This document shows, in pieces, positions 45,190 to 54,336 of a stretch of DNA of 64,000 nucleotides. The DNA is taken from contig JAGLED010000021.1 in NCBI GenBank assembly GCA_023145215.1, forward strand, positions 20,578 through 84,577, in the 5' to 3' direction. This stretch comes from Rhodospirillales bacterium (GTDB taxonomy: Bacteria > Pseudomonadota > Alphaproteobacteria > Rhodospirillales > Casp-alpha2). Within the stretch, counting starts at the first letter, position 1; every line of letters begins with the position of its first letter. The notes beneath the pieces are model-generated. The model saw only the letters and a program-made list of their open reading frames with translations, was not told the origin of the DNA and searched no databases. The translations under genes and the position numbers were made by a program.

Positions 45190-46398
45190 CTAGTTCCCTC
45201 CCAGTTTCTTGAGCGCGTCACGGGCCTTTGAGAGCCCGGCATCCGCTGCTTTCTCAAGCCATTTTCGGCCTTCGCGCGGATTGCGGGCGACACCGTCACC
45301 GTTGATCAGCATGGCACCATACAGATAAGCCGCTTCGGCGACCCCGTTATTGGCGGCGGATTTCGCCCATTGTGCCGATAACGCCTTGTCGGCGGGCACA
45401 CCGTCGCCTTGCCAGTAGATACGGGATAGCTCGTACTGCGCCTTGCCGTGTCCGGCCTCGGCGGCTTTCTCGAACCAGCCGCGTGCGGTGCCCGGGTTCA
45501 TGTCGGTGCCGATGCCGCGTGCGTAGATCAATCCCAGTTGGAATTGGTCTTCGGGATCGGTGCTTTCCGAAAGTCGCGCGAGCCGTTGGCGCGTCTGCCT
45601 GGCCTGCTGTTGTTTTGCCTTGGCGACGGCGCTGACGGCAACCCCGCTGCTACGAAGCGCATCGATGTAGACGAGATAATCGTCCAGGATCGTCGGGATA
45701 TCCGGGTTCAGTTGATCCCACGATTTCAGTGCGGCGCGCTTGTTCTTGCGCTGCCAGGATTTGAAATCGGCGCACCAGTGCCCTTCGAGGACCTTTCTGA
45801 ACTGCACCATGTCGCGCGTGCCCTTGTCGAAGCCGAGATCCTGATAGGCTTTTTCCTGATAGAGATACGCTTCGCATTCCAGATCGACCTCGCGGACATG
45901 CTCGAGCCGCCCGCGCAGGTGCTGCATCCCATGCCCCGTCAGTTCGTGCGCCAGTACCGGTGCCAGTTCGCGGGGCGACCATTTGCCGCCGAAACGCCCG
46001 ACGACCGTCAGAAAATCCTTGGCACGGCCTTCCGCCTGATAGAAATCCGGCAGGAACGCGGCGATGGTGATCTTGGTGAGCTCGCGCTTTGGAAACGCCG
46101 GGTCATAGACGATGACGACGTTGCCGGCCGCCTTCAGCTTTTCGATGGCTTTGGCGTTGTAGGTGGAATTTTCGATCAGGATATCGGCTGCTTTTCTGAC
46201 CGTATCGGCGCCTTCTGCCGGTGAAGCCAGCTCGATGTCGTAGCGTTTTCCCTCAGGGGCCGGCTTGCCCGCGATCTGCATCCCCTTGTGCATGAACTGC
46301 ACCGTCCCGTCGTCGGTAGCGGATACGGCGGTCGACGGCAGCATCAGCGATGCGCCGAGCAGCAATGGACAAAGCGCTCGCGTAAGGCTCAGCATCAC
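45190..46398 (-). CDS. Secreted HExxH-motif protein with C-terminal Sel1-like repeats
   Basis: 402 residues. A signal peptide (1-27, ending STAVSA) precedes a domain with a zinc-protease-like VLAHELTGHGMQHL (His151-Glu152-x2-His155) and possible third ligand Glu174 in EVDLECEAYLYQ. Three or four Sel1-like repeats follow (about 285-400), for example FQLGLIYARGIGTDMNPGTARGWFEKAAEAG. The arrangement suggests a periplasmic metallopeptidase or a catalytically inactive relative. Start overlaps the phytase-like gene stop by 4 bases. Function inferred only. Confidence 0.7.
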   Translation of the reverse strand: MMLSLTRALCPLLLGASLMLPSTAVSATDDGTVQFMHKGMQIAGKPAPEGKRYDIELASPAEGADTVRKAADILIENSTYNAKAIEKLKAAGNVVIVYDPAFPKRELTKITIAAFLPDFYQAEGRAKDFLTVVGRFGGKWSPRELAPVLAHELTGHGMQHLRGRLEHVREVDLECEAYLYQEKAYQDLGFDKGTRDMVQFRKVLEGHWCADFKSWQRKNKRAALKSWDQLNPDIPTILDDYLVYIDALRSSGVAVSAVAKAKQQQARQTRQRLARLSESTDPEDQFQLGLIYARGIGTDMNPGTARGWFEKAAEAGHGKAQYELSRIYWQGDGVPADKALSAQWAKSAANNGVAEAAYLYGAMLINGDGVARNPREGRKWLEKAADAGLSKARDALKKLGGN

Positions 46399-47360
46399 CC
46401 CTTGGTCAACTCGAACATCAGCAAGAGCGTCCTTTGTTCATTCCTGTTGAAGTTGTCGTCCGAGATCACGTAGATCATCGTCTTACCATCCCGGCTGCGG
46501 ACGGCTTCGATCCCTTCGAAATTGTCGATGTTCATCGGCGGTGCAAGGCTTGCGATCAGCATCCCGCCGATCTGCGCACCGGGCGCGATGTCGGCGGCGG
46601 CAATGCGCTTGATCTTGATGCGTACACCCTGGCGCGGTGTGTAATAACGTTCCAGCACAATCACGTCGCCATCCGGAAGGGTCGCCGCGCCCGTCGGCCG
46701 GAAACCTTTATCGGAGACGTACGTCAGCACATCCCACCCGTCGCGGCTGGAAACCCACGCAACGTGCACGGGCTCGTCCGGATCACCTTCCGAAATCGCC
46801 AGCAGCCGCCCGTCATGCAAAAGCGTCAGCGCTTCGATCCCATCGTTCCCCGGCATTCCCATGAGTTCCGCCGGCGGCTTGAGGACGCGCGGCACCGTGG
46901 TGCCGGGATCGTAGCGCCAAAGCCGGTGATCACGTTCGAAGGCGACGATGATCTCGCCCTCGACGCCCGGGCTCATGGCCTCCGCATCGGCGAAGTGCTT
47001 GCCCCGGATCGGTGTCCCGTCGAGGTCGGCGAGCGGGCTCAGGTCAGGGTTTGAAAGACCGGAAAGATCGCCTTTTTCGTCATAGGTCAGGGTCGCCGAC
47101 AACGACTGCGCGGCGTCCGAAATGCTCACCATGCGCGTGCCGTCGGCGCTGAGGCCGAGCGCCGAGAACCCACCGAAGCGCGGCTCGCGGCTCACCAGAT
47201 GCAGCCCGCCCCGAAATTTCAGTTTGTCGGCTTCCGTCTTGTCGGGAGTGGCGTCGATCAGCGGGACGCGCGTCACGTCGATTTCGACCGGATCGGCATG
47301 ACCGTCCGGTGCGACGAGGGCCAGCATAGCGGCGAAGGCGATGGCGCGAAGCATACTCAT
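46395..47360 (-). CDS. Secreted esterase-like/phytase-like beta-propeller protein
   Basis: 321 residues with signal peptide (ending DGHADP). The body matches the esterase-like activity of phytase family: FGGFSALGLSADGTRMVSISD, HFADAEAMSPGVEGEIIVAFERDHRLW, GNDGIEALTLLHDGRLLAISEG and NIDNFEGIEAVRSRDGKTMIYVISDDN. Predicted extracytoplasmic propeller; natural substrate not known. First gene of a three-gene minus-strand operon; it diverges from the metallophosphoesterase by 104 bases. Confidence 0.8.
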   Translation of the reverse strand: MSMLRAIAFAAMLALVAPDGHADPVEIDVTRVPLIDATPDKTEADKLKFRGGLHLVSREPRFGGFSALGLSADGTRMVSISDAAQSLSATLTYDEKGDLSGLSNPDLSPLADLDGTPIRGKHFADAEAMSPGVEGEIIVAFERDHRLWRYDPGTTVPRVLKPPAELMGMPGNDGIEALTLLHDGRLLAISEGDPDEPVHVAWVSSRDGWDVLTYVSDKGFRPTGAATLPDGDVIVLERYYTPRQGVRIKIKRIAAADIAPGAQIGGMLIASLAPPMNIDNFEGIEAVRSRDGKTMIYVISDDNFNRNEQRTLLLMFELTKG

Positions 47361-47464
47361 GGATCGGTTTTAGCACGCCCGGCGATGGCCAGAAAGCAGT
47401 CCCGAACGTGTGAAATTTTTGCGGCAGGGCGTGACGGCGGCGAATTTTCCGATAACATCCGCCC

Positions 47465-48271
47465 ATGAAATTCATTCATCTGACCGACCCGCATATGACC
47501 GCTTCCGGCGAGTTGTTCGACCTGGATCTCGAAGCGCGCCTCTCGGATGCGGTAGAGTCCATCAACCGGCGTCACAGTGATGCCGAACTCGTCATGGTCA
47601 CCGGCGACATCGCGCATTGGGGTGAGCCGCTAGCTTATGAGCGCGTGAACCGCATCCTGGGCGGGCTCGCAATGCCCTGGTATCCATTGATCGGCAATCA
47701 CGACGTCCCTGAGGCGTATTTCGCTGGATTGCCCAACGCGCCGAAAGACGAGGCCGGACGGGCGTGTTTCCGGCTCGATACCTCGGCGGGTGCGTTCATC
47801 GCCCTCGACACACTCACCGAAGGTACGCACGCGGGGTCCGTCGATAACCGTCAACTCAAGTGGCTGGACGGTGAACTCGAAAAATCCGAAGACAGTTTCC
47901 TGTTCCTCCATCACGGCCCGTCCCGGACCGGGATTGCCGGGATGGACCGGATTCCCCTTCTCAATCCCGACGATCTTTACGCCGTAATTGCAGCACACCC
48001 GGGGAATCTTCGGCATATCTTCTTCGGCCACATGCATCGTGCGTTTCACGGCAGTTGGCGCGGCATCCCGTTCTCGACCGTCAAGGCGACGGCGCATCAG
48101 GTCGCGGCTCTCATTGACGGCGAATCACCGCTGACCTCGAGCCGTGAAATGCCGGCCTATGCCGTCGTCCTGATCGATGACGAGAACGTCCTCGTGCACG
48201 ATATCTCGTACATGGAGGAAGCGGCGGAGTTCACCTATGACCGCGAGGCCGGACGTCCCGCTGCGGATTGA
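47465..48271 (+). CDS. Class III metallophosphoesterase (CpdA/GpdQ-like)
   Basis: 268 residues. Metal-ligand boxes are clear: IHLTDPHM, VMVTGDIAHWG, PLIGNHDVPE, FLHHGP and FFGHMHRAFHGSW. This set fits cyclic-nucleotide phosphodiesterase CpdA or glycerophosphodiesterase GpdQ. CpdA function would reduce cAMP, which is of interest given the cyclase at 56 kb, but the sequence does not settle the substrate. Confidence 0.85.
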   Translation: MKFIHLTDPHMTASGELFDLDLEARLSDAVESINRRHSDAELVMVTGDIAHWGEPLAYERVNRILGGLAMPWYPLIGNHDVPEAYFAGLPNAPKDEAGRACFRLDTSAGAFIALDTLTEGTHAGSVDNRQLKWLDGELEKSEDSFLFLHHGPSRTGIAGMDRIPLLNPDDLYAVIAAHPGNLRHIFFGHMHRAFHGSWRGIPFSTVKATAHQVAALIDGESPLTSSREMPAYAVVLIDDENVLVHDISYMEEAAEFTYDREAGRPAAD

Positions 48272-48356
48272 CCTCGGCCCCGTCACCAAACTTTCACGAC
48301 AACTTTTTGCGCGATTGTGTTAGCCGGTTTTAAACACAACAACCGGGCTGACCGAT

Positions 48357-48629
48357 ATGGGCTGGTTACTGACCATCGTGTTGGTGATGCCGCTGACAGG
48401 CGGCGACGTCGAATTCCGGATGTGGTTTTCCAAGGAAAGCTACTGCACCTTTGCCATCGAAAAGTTCTCGGAGAAACCCTTCATGCAGCGTCTGCCCAAT
48501 GGCAGCGAAGCGCCCGGCGCGGTCAAGCGTGCAACCTGCCGGGAACTCGCGAAGGACGAGGAAGCCTTGGTGCCGAACCACCTGCGTTGGAAGGTGAAAC
48601 CGCTTGGCGAGCTTTTCGGCGGTAACTGA
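48357..48629 (+). CDS. Small secreted or membrane-anchored protein of unknown function
   Basis: 90 residues: a hydrophobic start MGWLLTIVLVMPLTGGDVEF, then a basic region with two cysteines (SYCTF, ATCRE), ending KVKPLGELFGGN. No family recognised. It follows the phosphoesterase on the same strand by 85 bases. Confidence 0.5.
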   Translation: MGWLLTIVLVMPLTGGDVEFRMWFSKESYCTFAIEKFSEKPFMQRLPNGSEAPGAVKRATCRELAKDEEALVPNHLRWKVKPLGELFGGN

Positions 48630-48722
48630 ACGTTTCCCGCGTTGCCTTGTCATTCCGGCCGATCCGCCACAGGATTGACGTAACCGGCACCAAGCCGAAA
48701 ACAAAATATCAAGGGAAGAACC

Positions 48723-50105
48723 ATGCCACCCATCAGACTGATGGCGACCACGGGCATACTCGGCTACGGCTTTACCGAGGAAGCATTCAACGCGGGCGTC
48801 GCCATGAAACCCGACCTGATCGCCTGCGATGCCGGGTCTTCGGATCCGGGGCCACACTATTTAGGGAGTGGCACGGCTTTCGTGTCGCGCGCGGCGGTGA
48901 AGCGCGATCTGGCCCTAATGGTGACGGCGGGTGTCGCTAACGCTATTCCCGTGATGATCGGCTCCGCCGGCGGCAGCGGCTCGGACGCACAGGTCGACTG
49001 GACGCTCGATATCCTCCGCGAGATTTGCACCGAGAACGATCTCGCCCCCAAAGTCGCGGTGATCCGCACCGAGCAATCGAAGGACCTGCTGCACGGCAAG
49101 CTCGCCGCCGGCAAGATCCAGCCGCTCGGCCCCATTGGCGATCTGACGGATGAAGATATCGATGATGCATCGCGCATCGTCGCGATGATGGGACCGGAAG
49201 CCTACCAGCAGGCACTGCAAGATGGTGCCGACGTGGTGATCGCCGGGCGCGGCACGGACGCGGCACTATTTGCGGCGCTGCCACTGATGAAGGGCGCCGA
49301 TCCCGGGCTTTCATGGCATCTTGCGAAGATCATCGAATGCGGCGCGCAGGTGGTCGAGCCGCGCGAGGGGCAGGACTGCGTCATCGGCACGATTTACGAC
49401 GACCATTTCACGGTCGAGCCCGGTCACCCGGACCGCCGTTGCACGGTGACCCGTGTTTCGGCGCACACGCTTTATGAGAACCCGGAACCTTACCGATTGA
49501 AGGAGCCCGACGGTACGCTGGTCACCGATCAATGCCGCTTCGAACAGGTCGAAGAGCGCGTCGTTAAAGTATCGGGCAGCCGCTACGAACCCGCGGACCA
49601 ATACACCGTGAAACTTGAGGGTGCCCGCCCGGTCGGCTTCCGGACAGTGTTTGTCGCCGGCATCCGCGATCCGATCCTGATCGCGGGTATCGATGATTTC
49701 GTGAAATCCTGCCGTCAGCGTATCGAACGCGATGTCGGCGCGCTTGGGATCGAGCCTGCGGACTTTACGCTTTCCGTTCATCTGTATGGCAAGAACGCGG
49801 TGATGGGTGAACTGGAACCGGAAGCCGACGGGCCGGTCCATGAACTCGGTCTGTTACTCGATGTACTCGGCCGGACCGAAGACATCAGCCGCGCCGTCCT
49901 GGCGAAATCCAGATACGCGTTCCTGCATACGGATTTTCCGGGCCGGATGTGTATCTCCGGTAACCTGGCGATCCCGTTTTCGCCGTCGGACATGCACGTC
50001 GGCGCCGTTTATGAGTTCAACATCTGGCACGTGATGGAATGCGACGACCCGATGGAATGCGTCCGCATGGAATGGATCGAATCCGAGGAGGTGCGCTCAT
50101 GGTGA
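48723..50105 (+). CDS. atuA: AtuA-family protein (acyclic terpene utilisation)
   Basis: 460 residues. The DUF1446/AtuA family is marked by PDLIACDAGSSDPGPHYLGSG, MIGSAGGSGSDAQVDWTLDI and DVVIAGRGTDAALFAALP. In Pseudomonas atuA belongs to the citronellol/geraniol catabolic cluster, but its biochemical role is unsettled; related pairs occur in other hydroxy- or carboxylic-acid clusters. It overlaps the DUF4387 gene by 7 bases, which is the usual AtuA-DUF4387 pair. Confidence 0.85.
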   Translation: MPPIRLMATTGILGYGFTEEAFNAGVAMKPDLIACDAGSSDPGPHYLGSGTAFVSRAAVKRDLALMVTAGVANAIPVMIGSAGGSGSDAQVDWTLDILREICTENDLAPKVAVIRTEQSKDLLHGKLAAGKIQPLGPIGDLTDEDIDDASRIVAMMGPEAYQQALQDGADVVIAGRGTDAALFAALPLMKGADPGLSWHLAKIIECGAQVVEPREGQDCVIGTIYDDHFTVEPGHPDRRCTVTRVSAHTLYENPEPYRLKEPDGTLVTDQCRFEQVEERVVKVSGSRYEPADQYTVKLEGARPVGFRTVFVAGIRDPILIAGIDDFVKSCRQRIERDVGALGIEPADFTLSVHLYGKNAVMGELEPEADGPVHELGLLLDVLGRTEDISRAVLAKSRYAFLHTDFPGRMCISGNLAIPFSPSDMHVGAVYEFNIWHVMECDDPMECVRMEWIESEEVRSW

Positions 50106-50410
50106 AATTGATGGATATTGCGCGCGTGGTGCGCGGCAAGAACGCGGGTGCGCTGCAACTGACGCTCGACGTGATGTTCGAGGACGAGGAAACGTATCGA
50201 AAGGTCCGCGATTCAGGCGTGTTGTCGCCCCGCCTAATTGCACCGCTTTATGGTGTGACCGACAACGAGGTCGCGATCATTCCCTTCGATGTCGCAAAAG
50301 CCATCAAGATCACCGTGCCCAGGCGTGTGCGGTCCGGTTCGCCCGGCGATACCGATGTCTACGGCGCGCAGCAGCACGTGCCGTTGATGCAAATCGACTT
50401 GCCCGATTGA
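50099..50410 (+). CDS. DUF4387 protein, partner of AtuA
   Basis: 103 residues: MDIARVVRGKNAGALQLTLDVMFEDEETYRKV, LIAPLYGVTDNEV and DVYGAQQHVPLMQIDLPD match DUF4387. The family nearly always follows AtuA-type genes and may be its small subunit; in some genomes the two are fused. Starts inside the last codons of atuA. Confidence 0.85.
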   Translation: MVKLMDIARVVRGKNAGALQLTLDVMFEDEETYRKVRDSGVLSPRLIAPLYGVTDNEVAIIPFDVAKAIKITVPRRVRSGSPGDTDVYGAQQHVPLMQIDLPD

Positions 50411-50428
50411 TGGAGATAAGCTCACCCA

Positions 50429-51340
50429 ATGGAAAATTTATACCCCTTTCATGATCGCCAAAGCCCCAAGGGCGACGAGGTGTTTTTCGATCACGTGGCG
50501 TGGATGGTGCCGGATATGGCGGCAGCGTCTGCAGCGATGGAGCGGCTGGGATTCAAGCTGACGCCCTACTCCGTTCACGGCAATCGTGATCCGCAGACAG
50601 GTGAACGTATTCCACAAGGCACCGCCAACCGTCTCGCGATGCTGGAGACGGCGTACATTGAACTCCTGTGCGAAGCCGGCGACGTCGAAGCGCCGGTGGT
50701 CGACGATCTGCGGTCGCGTCTCAAGCGCTACATGGGCGTGCATCTTTTGGCGTTTTCCCACGCCGATGCGGATACGAGCTACAAGAGGATCGAAGCGGAT
50801 GGCTTCCGCTTGCAGCCGATGGTGCATCTCAGGCGGGATGTGGAGGCCGCCGACGGCTCGGAAGACGAAGTGAAGTTCAGTGTCATCCGCGCGGCCTTCG
50901 ATGAAATTCCCGAAGGCCGCATTCAGGTGCTGACGCACCACACCCCGGACCTGATGTGGCAGGATCGGTATCTCGCGCGCGATAACGGCTTGGTCGGTAT
51001 GGTCGATGCGGTGATCTGCGTCGACGATCCGGCGGCGTCTGCCGAACGCATGGCGACGTTCCTCGCCAAGGACGCGAAAATGGTCGATGACGACGAGGCG
51101 TTGGTGGTGACCGATCGCGGCGGGCTCAGATTTGTGACGCGGGCCCGGCTTGGTGCCATTGCGCCCGGCGTCGAGCCGCCGTCGCTGCCCTACACTGCGG
51201 CGATCGGTTTCCGATCCGGGGATATCGAGAAGACTCAATCGTTTTTCATGGAGGCCGGCGTCATGTTGATCGACACTGGATCGGCGCTGATGATCATGCC
51301 GGAAGATGCGCTCGGGACGGCGCTTTTAATTTACAAGTAA
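50429..51340 (+). CDS. VOC/glyoxalase-like protein
   Basis: 303 residues. FFDHVAWMVPDMAAASAAMERLGFKLTPYSVHGNRDPQTGERIPQGTANR in outline, then a second betaalphabeta repeat around VDAVICVDDPAASAERMATFLAKDA, gives the paired modules of the glyoxalase-like domain 3 family. An N-terminal Tyr/His-rich segment precedes it. It is 18 bases behind DUF4387, so it probably serves the same pathway. Metal residues and substrate cannot be fixed. Confidence 0.75.
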   Translation: MENLYPFHDRQSPKGDEVFFDHVAWMVPDMAAASAAMERLGFKLTPYSVHGNRDPQTGERIPQGTANRLAMLETAYIELLCEAGDVEAPVVDDLRSRLKRYMGVHLLAFSHADADTSYKRIEADGFRLQPMVHLRRDVEAADGSEDEVKFSVIRAAFDEIPEGRIQVLTHHTPDLMWQDRYLARDNGLVGMVDAVICVDDPAASAERMATFLAKDAKMVDDDEALVVTDRGGLRFVTRARLGAIAPGVEPPSLPYTAAIGFRSGDIEKTQSFFMEAGVMLIDTGSALMIMPEDALGTALLIYK

Positions 51341-51456
51341 ATTCGCCGTTCCTGCCCGGCAAATTTTGCACGCATGTCGTGTGTAAATGGTGCTTGCTGC
51401 CCAGCGGAATTTCACACCCCGAACATTAAGTGATTGTTAATCAACGGTTCAGCGGT

Positions 51457-51472
51457 TGGCATCTGTCTTGCT
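51457..51472 (+). promoter_or_regulatory. Sigma-54 (-24/-12) promoter
   Basis: TGGCA (51457-51461), six bases, TTGCT (51468-51472) matches the RpoN consensus TGGCAYR-N4-TTGCW including GG/GC spacing. The expected start at about 51483 leaves a 40-base leader before the ATG at 51523. Confidence 0.65.
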
Positions 51473-51522
51473 TGGTTACGTGTTGGAAGCAACGCAATAA
51501 TTCCACCGGGAGACCGCTGATC

Positions 51523-52344
51523 ATGTCCATTTCCGTCGATCAGGCGAGATATTTCATTCCATCCTACGCTGCCCAGAATCTGGCGCCTGCAGATGATGCG
51601 CCATCTGCGGCTAACCAGTCATCAAACGCCTCTGAAGATGATCAAACCACCGTTGCCCCGCCACCGACGTCGTCCAATCAATTGCTCGCATCCGGCGATA
51701 TGCGATTGCTGTTGCTGCGCGGTCTGAATGGCGACGGTGTCGAAGGCTATAAAAGTATTCTGGACCAGTTTTATAGCGATCCCGCAAATCGTGAAGACCC
51801 GGTGAGCTTTTTGAAGAACCTGAGCGATGACGGGATTGACTTGCTTAAGCAGGCGCAATCGCTCCCGGCTGGTGCGCAAATCGATCTTTCCAAGCTGAAT
51901 CAGGAAGAAGCGCTGAATTTTATCCTGCCGCACAGCGGTCAGGTGGATTTGAACAATGACGGCATCGTCGCCAGTGCGAACGGTGGCAAAGGGTTCATGT
52001 TCCCACCGCCGAACGCACCGCAGGACGTGAAGGACGCATGGAAAGAAGCCACCGACGGCATGAGTGATTCCGACATTTTCCTGATGTCCGGTAAATTCAT
52101 GATGCAGTTCATGATTTCTAACATCCGCGTCGATGACAACGGCAACGTGCACCGCGCTGAGCCGGGCGATCCCGACTGGCGTAATATTTTCGCCGAGGAC
52201 GGTTATTCTTACATGGAAGCCATTAATGAATTTAAGGCGGCCAACGAATTCTCGCGGCCCGACAACACGCCGGAAATGTACGAGCGGATCAAATCCCTTT
52301 TGGCGCGCCTGGAAAACGTCTTCTCGTCGCACGGGATCGCCTGA
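51523..52344 (+). CDS. Sigma-54-associated protein of unknown function with an EF-hand-like loop
   Basis: 273 residues, no signal peptide or membrane helix. The first 55 residues are Ala/Ser/Pro/Asp-rich and look disordered. A helical core follows (RLLLLRGLNGDGVEGYKSILDQFY) with a calcium-loop-like Asp142-x-Asn144-x-Asp146-Gly in QVDLNNDGIVAS, and a weaker DDNGNV near 204-209. The tail FKAANEFSRPDNTPEMYERIKSLLARLE is helical. No family recognised. The ATG at 51523 has GGGAG upstream; the promoter is of RpoN type, which in alphaproteobacteria often drives nitrogen, flagellar or polysaccharide genes. Confidence 0.65.
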   Translation: MSISVDQARYFIPSYAAQNLAPADDAPSAANQSSNASEDDQTTVAPPPTSSNQLLASGDMRLLLLRGLNGDGVEGYKSILDQFYSDPANREDPVSFLKNLSDDGIDLLKQAQSLPAGAQIDLSKLNQEEALNFILPHSGQVDLNNDGIVASANGGKGFMFPPPNAPQDVKDAWKEATDGMSDSDIFLMSGKFMMQFMISNIRVDDNGNVHRAEPGDPDWRNIFAEDGYSYMEAINEFKAANEFSRPDNTPEMYERIKSLLARLENVFSSHGIA

Positions 52345-52381
52345 GGACGGTCGCAGTGAAGTTTATTTGAACGGCACGATC

Positions 52382-52421
52382 TTCTCATCCTGTCCTTCTC
52401 CCAAGGGAGAAGGAACCCGGA
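52382..52421. repeat. Half copy of family B repeat
   Basis: CTCATCCTGTCCTTCTCCCAAGGGAGAAGG with a single hairpin; the second hairpin is missing and only GAGGGGG at 52434-52440 remains. It lies between the converging unknown gene and cobT. Confidence 0.7.
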
Positions 52422-52458
52422 CGGACGCCGCGCGAGGGGGCACGTACCGTGGAGAGTT

Positions 52459-54315
52459 TTACCGCATCGCGGCGCGGCGCGCCTGTTTGGGATCGGCACC
52501 GTTCTCGTCGAACAACTCGGCCAGGCGCGCCATCATGGTGCCGCCCAGTTCTTCGGCGTCGACAATGGTGACGGCGCGGCGGTAATAGCGCGTCACGTCG
52601 TGACCGATGCCGATCGCGGTCAGTTCCACATCCGACTTGGTTTCGATGTAGTGAATGACTTCGCGTAGGTGGCGTTCGAGATAGTTGCCCGGGTTCGCCG
52701 ACAGCGTTGCATCGTCGACCGGCGCGCCATCCGAAATCACCATCAGGATACGGCGCTGTTCCGGCCGTCCCAGAAGGCGGTTGTGCGCCCACAGGAGCGC
52801 TTCGCCATCGATGTTCTCTTTTAACAGGCCCTCGCGCAGCATCAGGCCAAGGCTCGGCCGGGCGCGACGCCACGGCATATCGGCGCTTTTATAGACGATA
52901 TGGCGAAGATCGTTGAGCCGGCCCGGGTTCTTGGGTTTCCCCTGCTCGACCCACTTTTCACGGGACGTACCGCCCTTCCACGAACGGGTCGTGAAGCCGA
53001 GGATTTCGACCTTCACGCCGCAGCGTTCCAGCGTGCGCGCCAGGATATCGGCGCTCATCGCGGCGACCGTGATGGGACGGCCGCGCATGGAACCGGAATT
53101 GTCGATCAGCAGGGAGACGACGGTGTCGCGAAACTCGGTGTCGGTTTCCATCTTGAACGACAGCGGTGCCACCGGGTCGATGACGACGCGCGAGAGCCGC
53201 CCGGCGTCGAGCATGCCCTCTTCCAGGTCGAATTCCCAGGACCGGGTCTGTTGTGCCAGCAGGCGGCGTTGTAAACGGTTGGCGAGCTTGCCGACGACGC
53301 CCTGCAGATGCGAAAGCTGCTGGTCGAGCTGGTGGCGCAACCGGGTCAGTTCCTCGGTATCGCAAAGCTCGTTTGCATCGGTGACCTCGTCGTATTCGGT
53401 CGTAAATGCCTTATAAGGCTGATTGTCGCCGGTATCGTTGCGGCGCCAATCAGGATCGTACTCGCTTGGCCCCGCGGGCTCTTCTTCGCCCTCGCCCGGG
53501 TTCAACTCGTCTTCCATGAAGTCTGGATCGAAGTCCATGCCCTCGGCGGAGTCGGTATCTTCCGACTCGCCGGCCATGGAACCATCGGCGTCCATGTCGG
53601 ATTCCGACTGTTCGGCGTCCTGGTTGCCCTCTTGGTTTTCGTCCGATTCGGATTGCTCGTCTTCCTCGGGGTTGTCGTCGGGCGGATCGTCGCGCAAAAG
53701 ATCAAGCGACTTCAGCATGCGGTTGACCGCTTGCGAGAACTCTTCTTGATTGGCGGCGGACTTGATCAGATCGTTGAGATCGCCGGAAATCTTCTTCTCG
53801 ATGTCGGCACGGTAGAGATCGACGAACTCCTTGGCCGATTCCGGCAGTTCACGGCCCGAGAGATGCTCGCGCACCAGTAGACCGACGACTTCCGGCAAAA
53901 GCGCGTCGTCGCGTTCCTTGACCCCGGCGTATCCCTTGGCGCGGCAGCGCTCTTCCAGAAGGGCCTGCAGGTTGTCCCCCGCGCCCGACAGCCGTTGCGT
54001 CCCCAGCGCTTCGCAGCGGACCTGCTCGACCGCTTCGTAGATGCGCCGGGCATCGGCGCCGTCGGGCATGTTGGCCTGATGGGTTTCGGCGTCATGATGC
54101 CGGAGCCTGAGTGAAAGCGCGTCCGACATGCCACGGAACCGCGACATCGCTTCCGGGCTCATGTTGGCCTGCGGTGTCGGCAGATGCGCGGTTTCTGCGG
54201 TCAGCCCGGGCGTGCTCTGGCCGTACTGGACTTCCAGATCCTTGGCATGACCCATCGCGCGCAGCGTCGAAGCTGTTACGCGTTTCCAGAGCTCTGACGG
54301 GTGTTCGTTACCCAA
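52459..54315 (-). CDS. cobT: Aerobic cobaltochelatase subunit CobT
   Basis: 618 residues. A helical N-terminal half, a long acidic linker (about 205-275, rich in Asp/Glu/Ser) and a C-terminal von Willebrand A domain with the MIDAS motif [13 protein letters not shown] (Asp about 404) and [11 protein letters not shown]. CobT with CobS and CobN inserts cobalt into hydrogenobyrinate diamide during aerobic B12 synthesis. It follows cobS by 21 bases. Confidence 0.94.
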   Translation of the reverse strand: MGNEHPSELWKRVTASTLRAMGHAKDLEVQYGQSTPGLTAETAHLPTPQANMSPEAMSRFRGMSDALSLRLRHHDAETHQANMPDGADARRIYEAVEQVRCEALGTQRLSGAGDNLQALLEERCRAKGYAGVKERDDALLPEVVGLLVREHLSGRELPESAKEFVDLYRADIEKKISGDLNDLIKSAANQEEFSQAVNRMLKSLDLLRDDPPDDNPEEDEQSESDENQEGNQDAEQSESDMDADGSMAGESEDTDSAEGMDFDPDFMEDELNPGEGEEEPAGPSEYDPDWRRNDTGDNQPYKAFTTEYDEVTDANELCDTEELTRLRHQLDQQLSHLQGVVGKLANRLQRRLLAQQTRSWEFDLEEGMLDAGRLSRVVIDPVAPLSFKMETDTEFRDTVVSLLIDNSGSMRGRPITVAAMSADILARTLERCGVKVEILGFTTRSWKGGTSREKWVEQGKPKNPGRLNDLRHIVYKSADMPWRRARPSLGLMLREGLLKENIDGEALLWAHNRLLGRPEQRRILMVISDGAPVDDATLSANPGNYLERHLREVIHYIETKSDVELTAIGIGHDVTRYYRRAVTIVDAEELGGTMMARLAELFDENGADPKQARRAAMR

Positions 54316-54336
54316 TGTCCGTCCTTCGGTCAGGCC

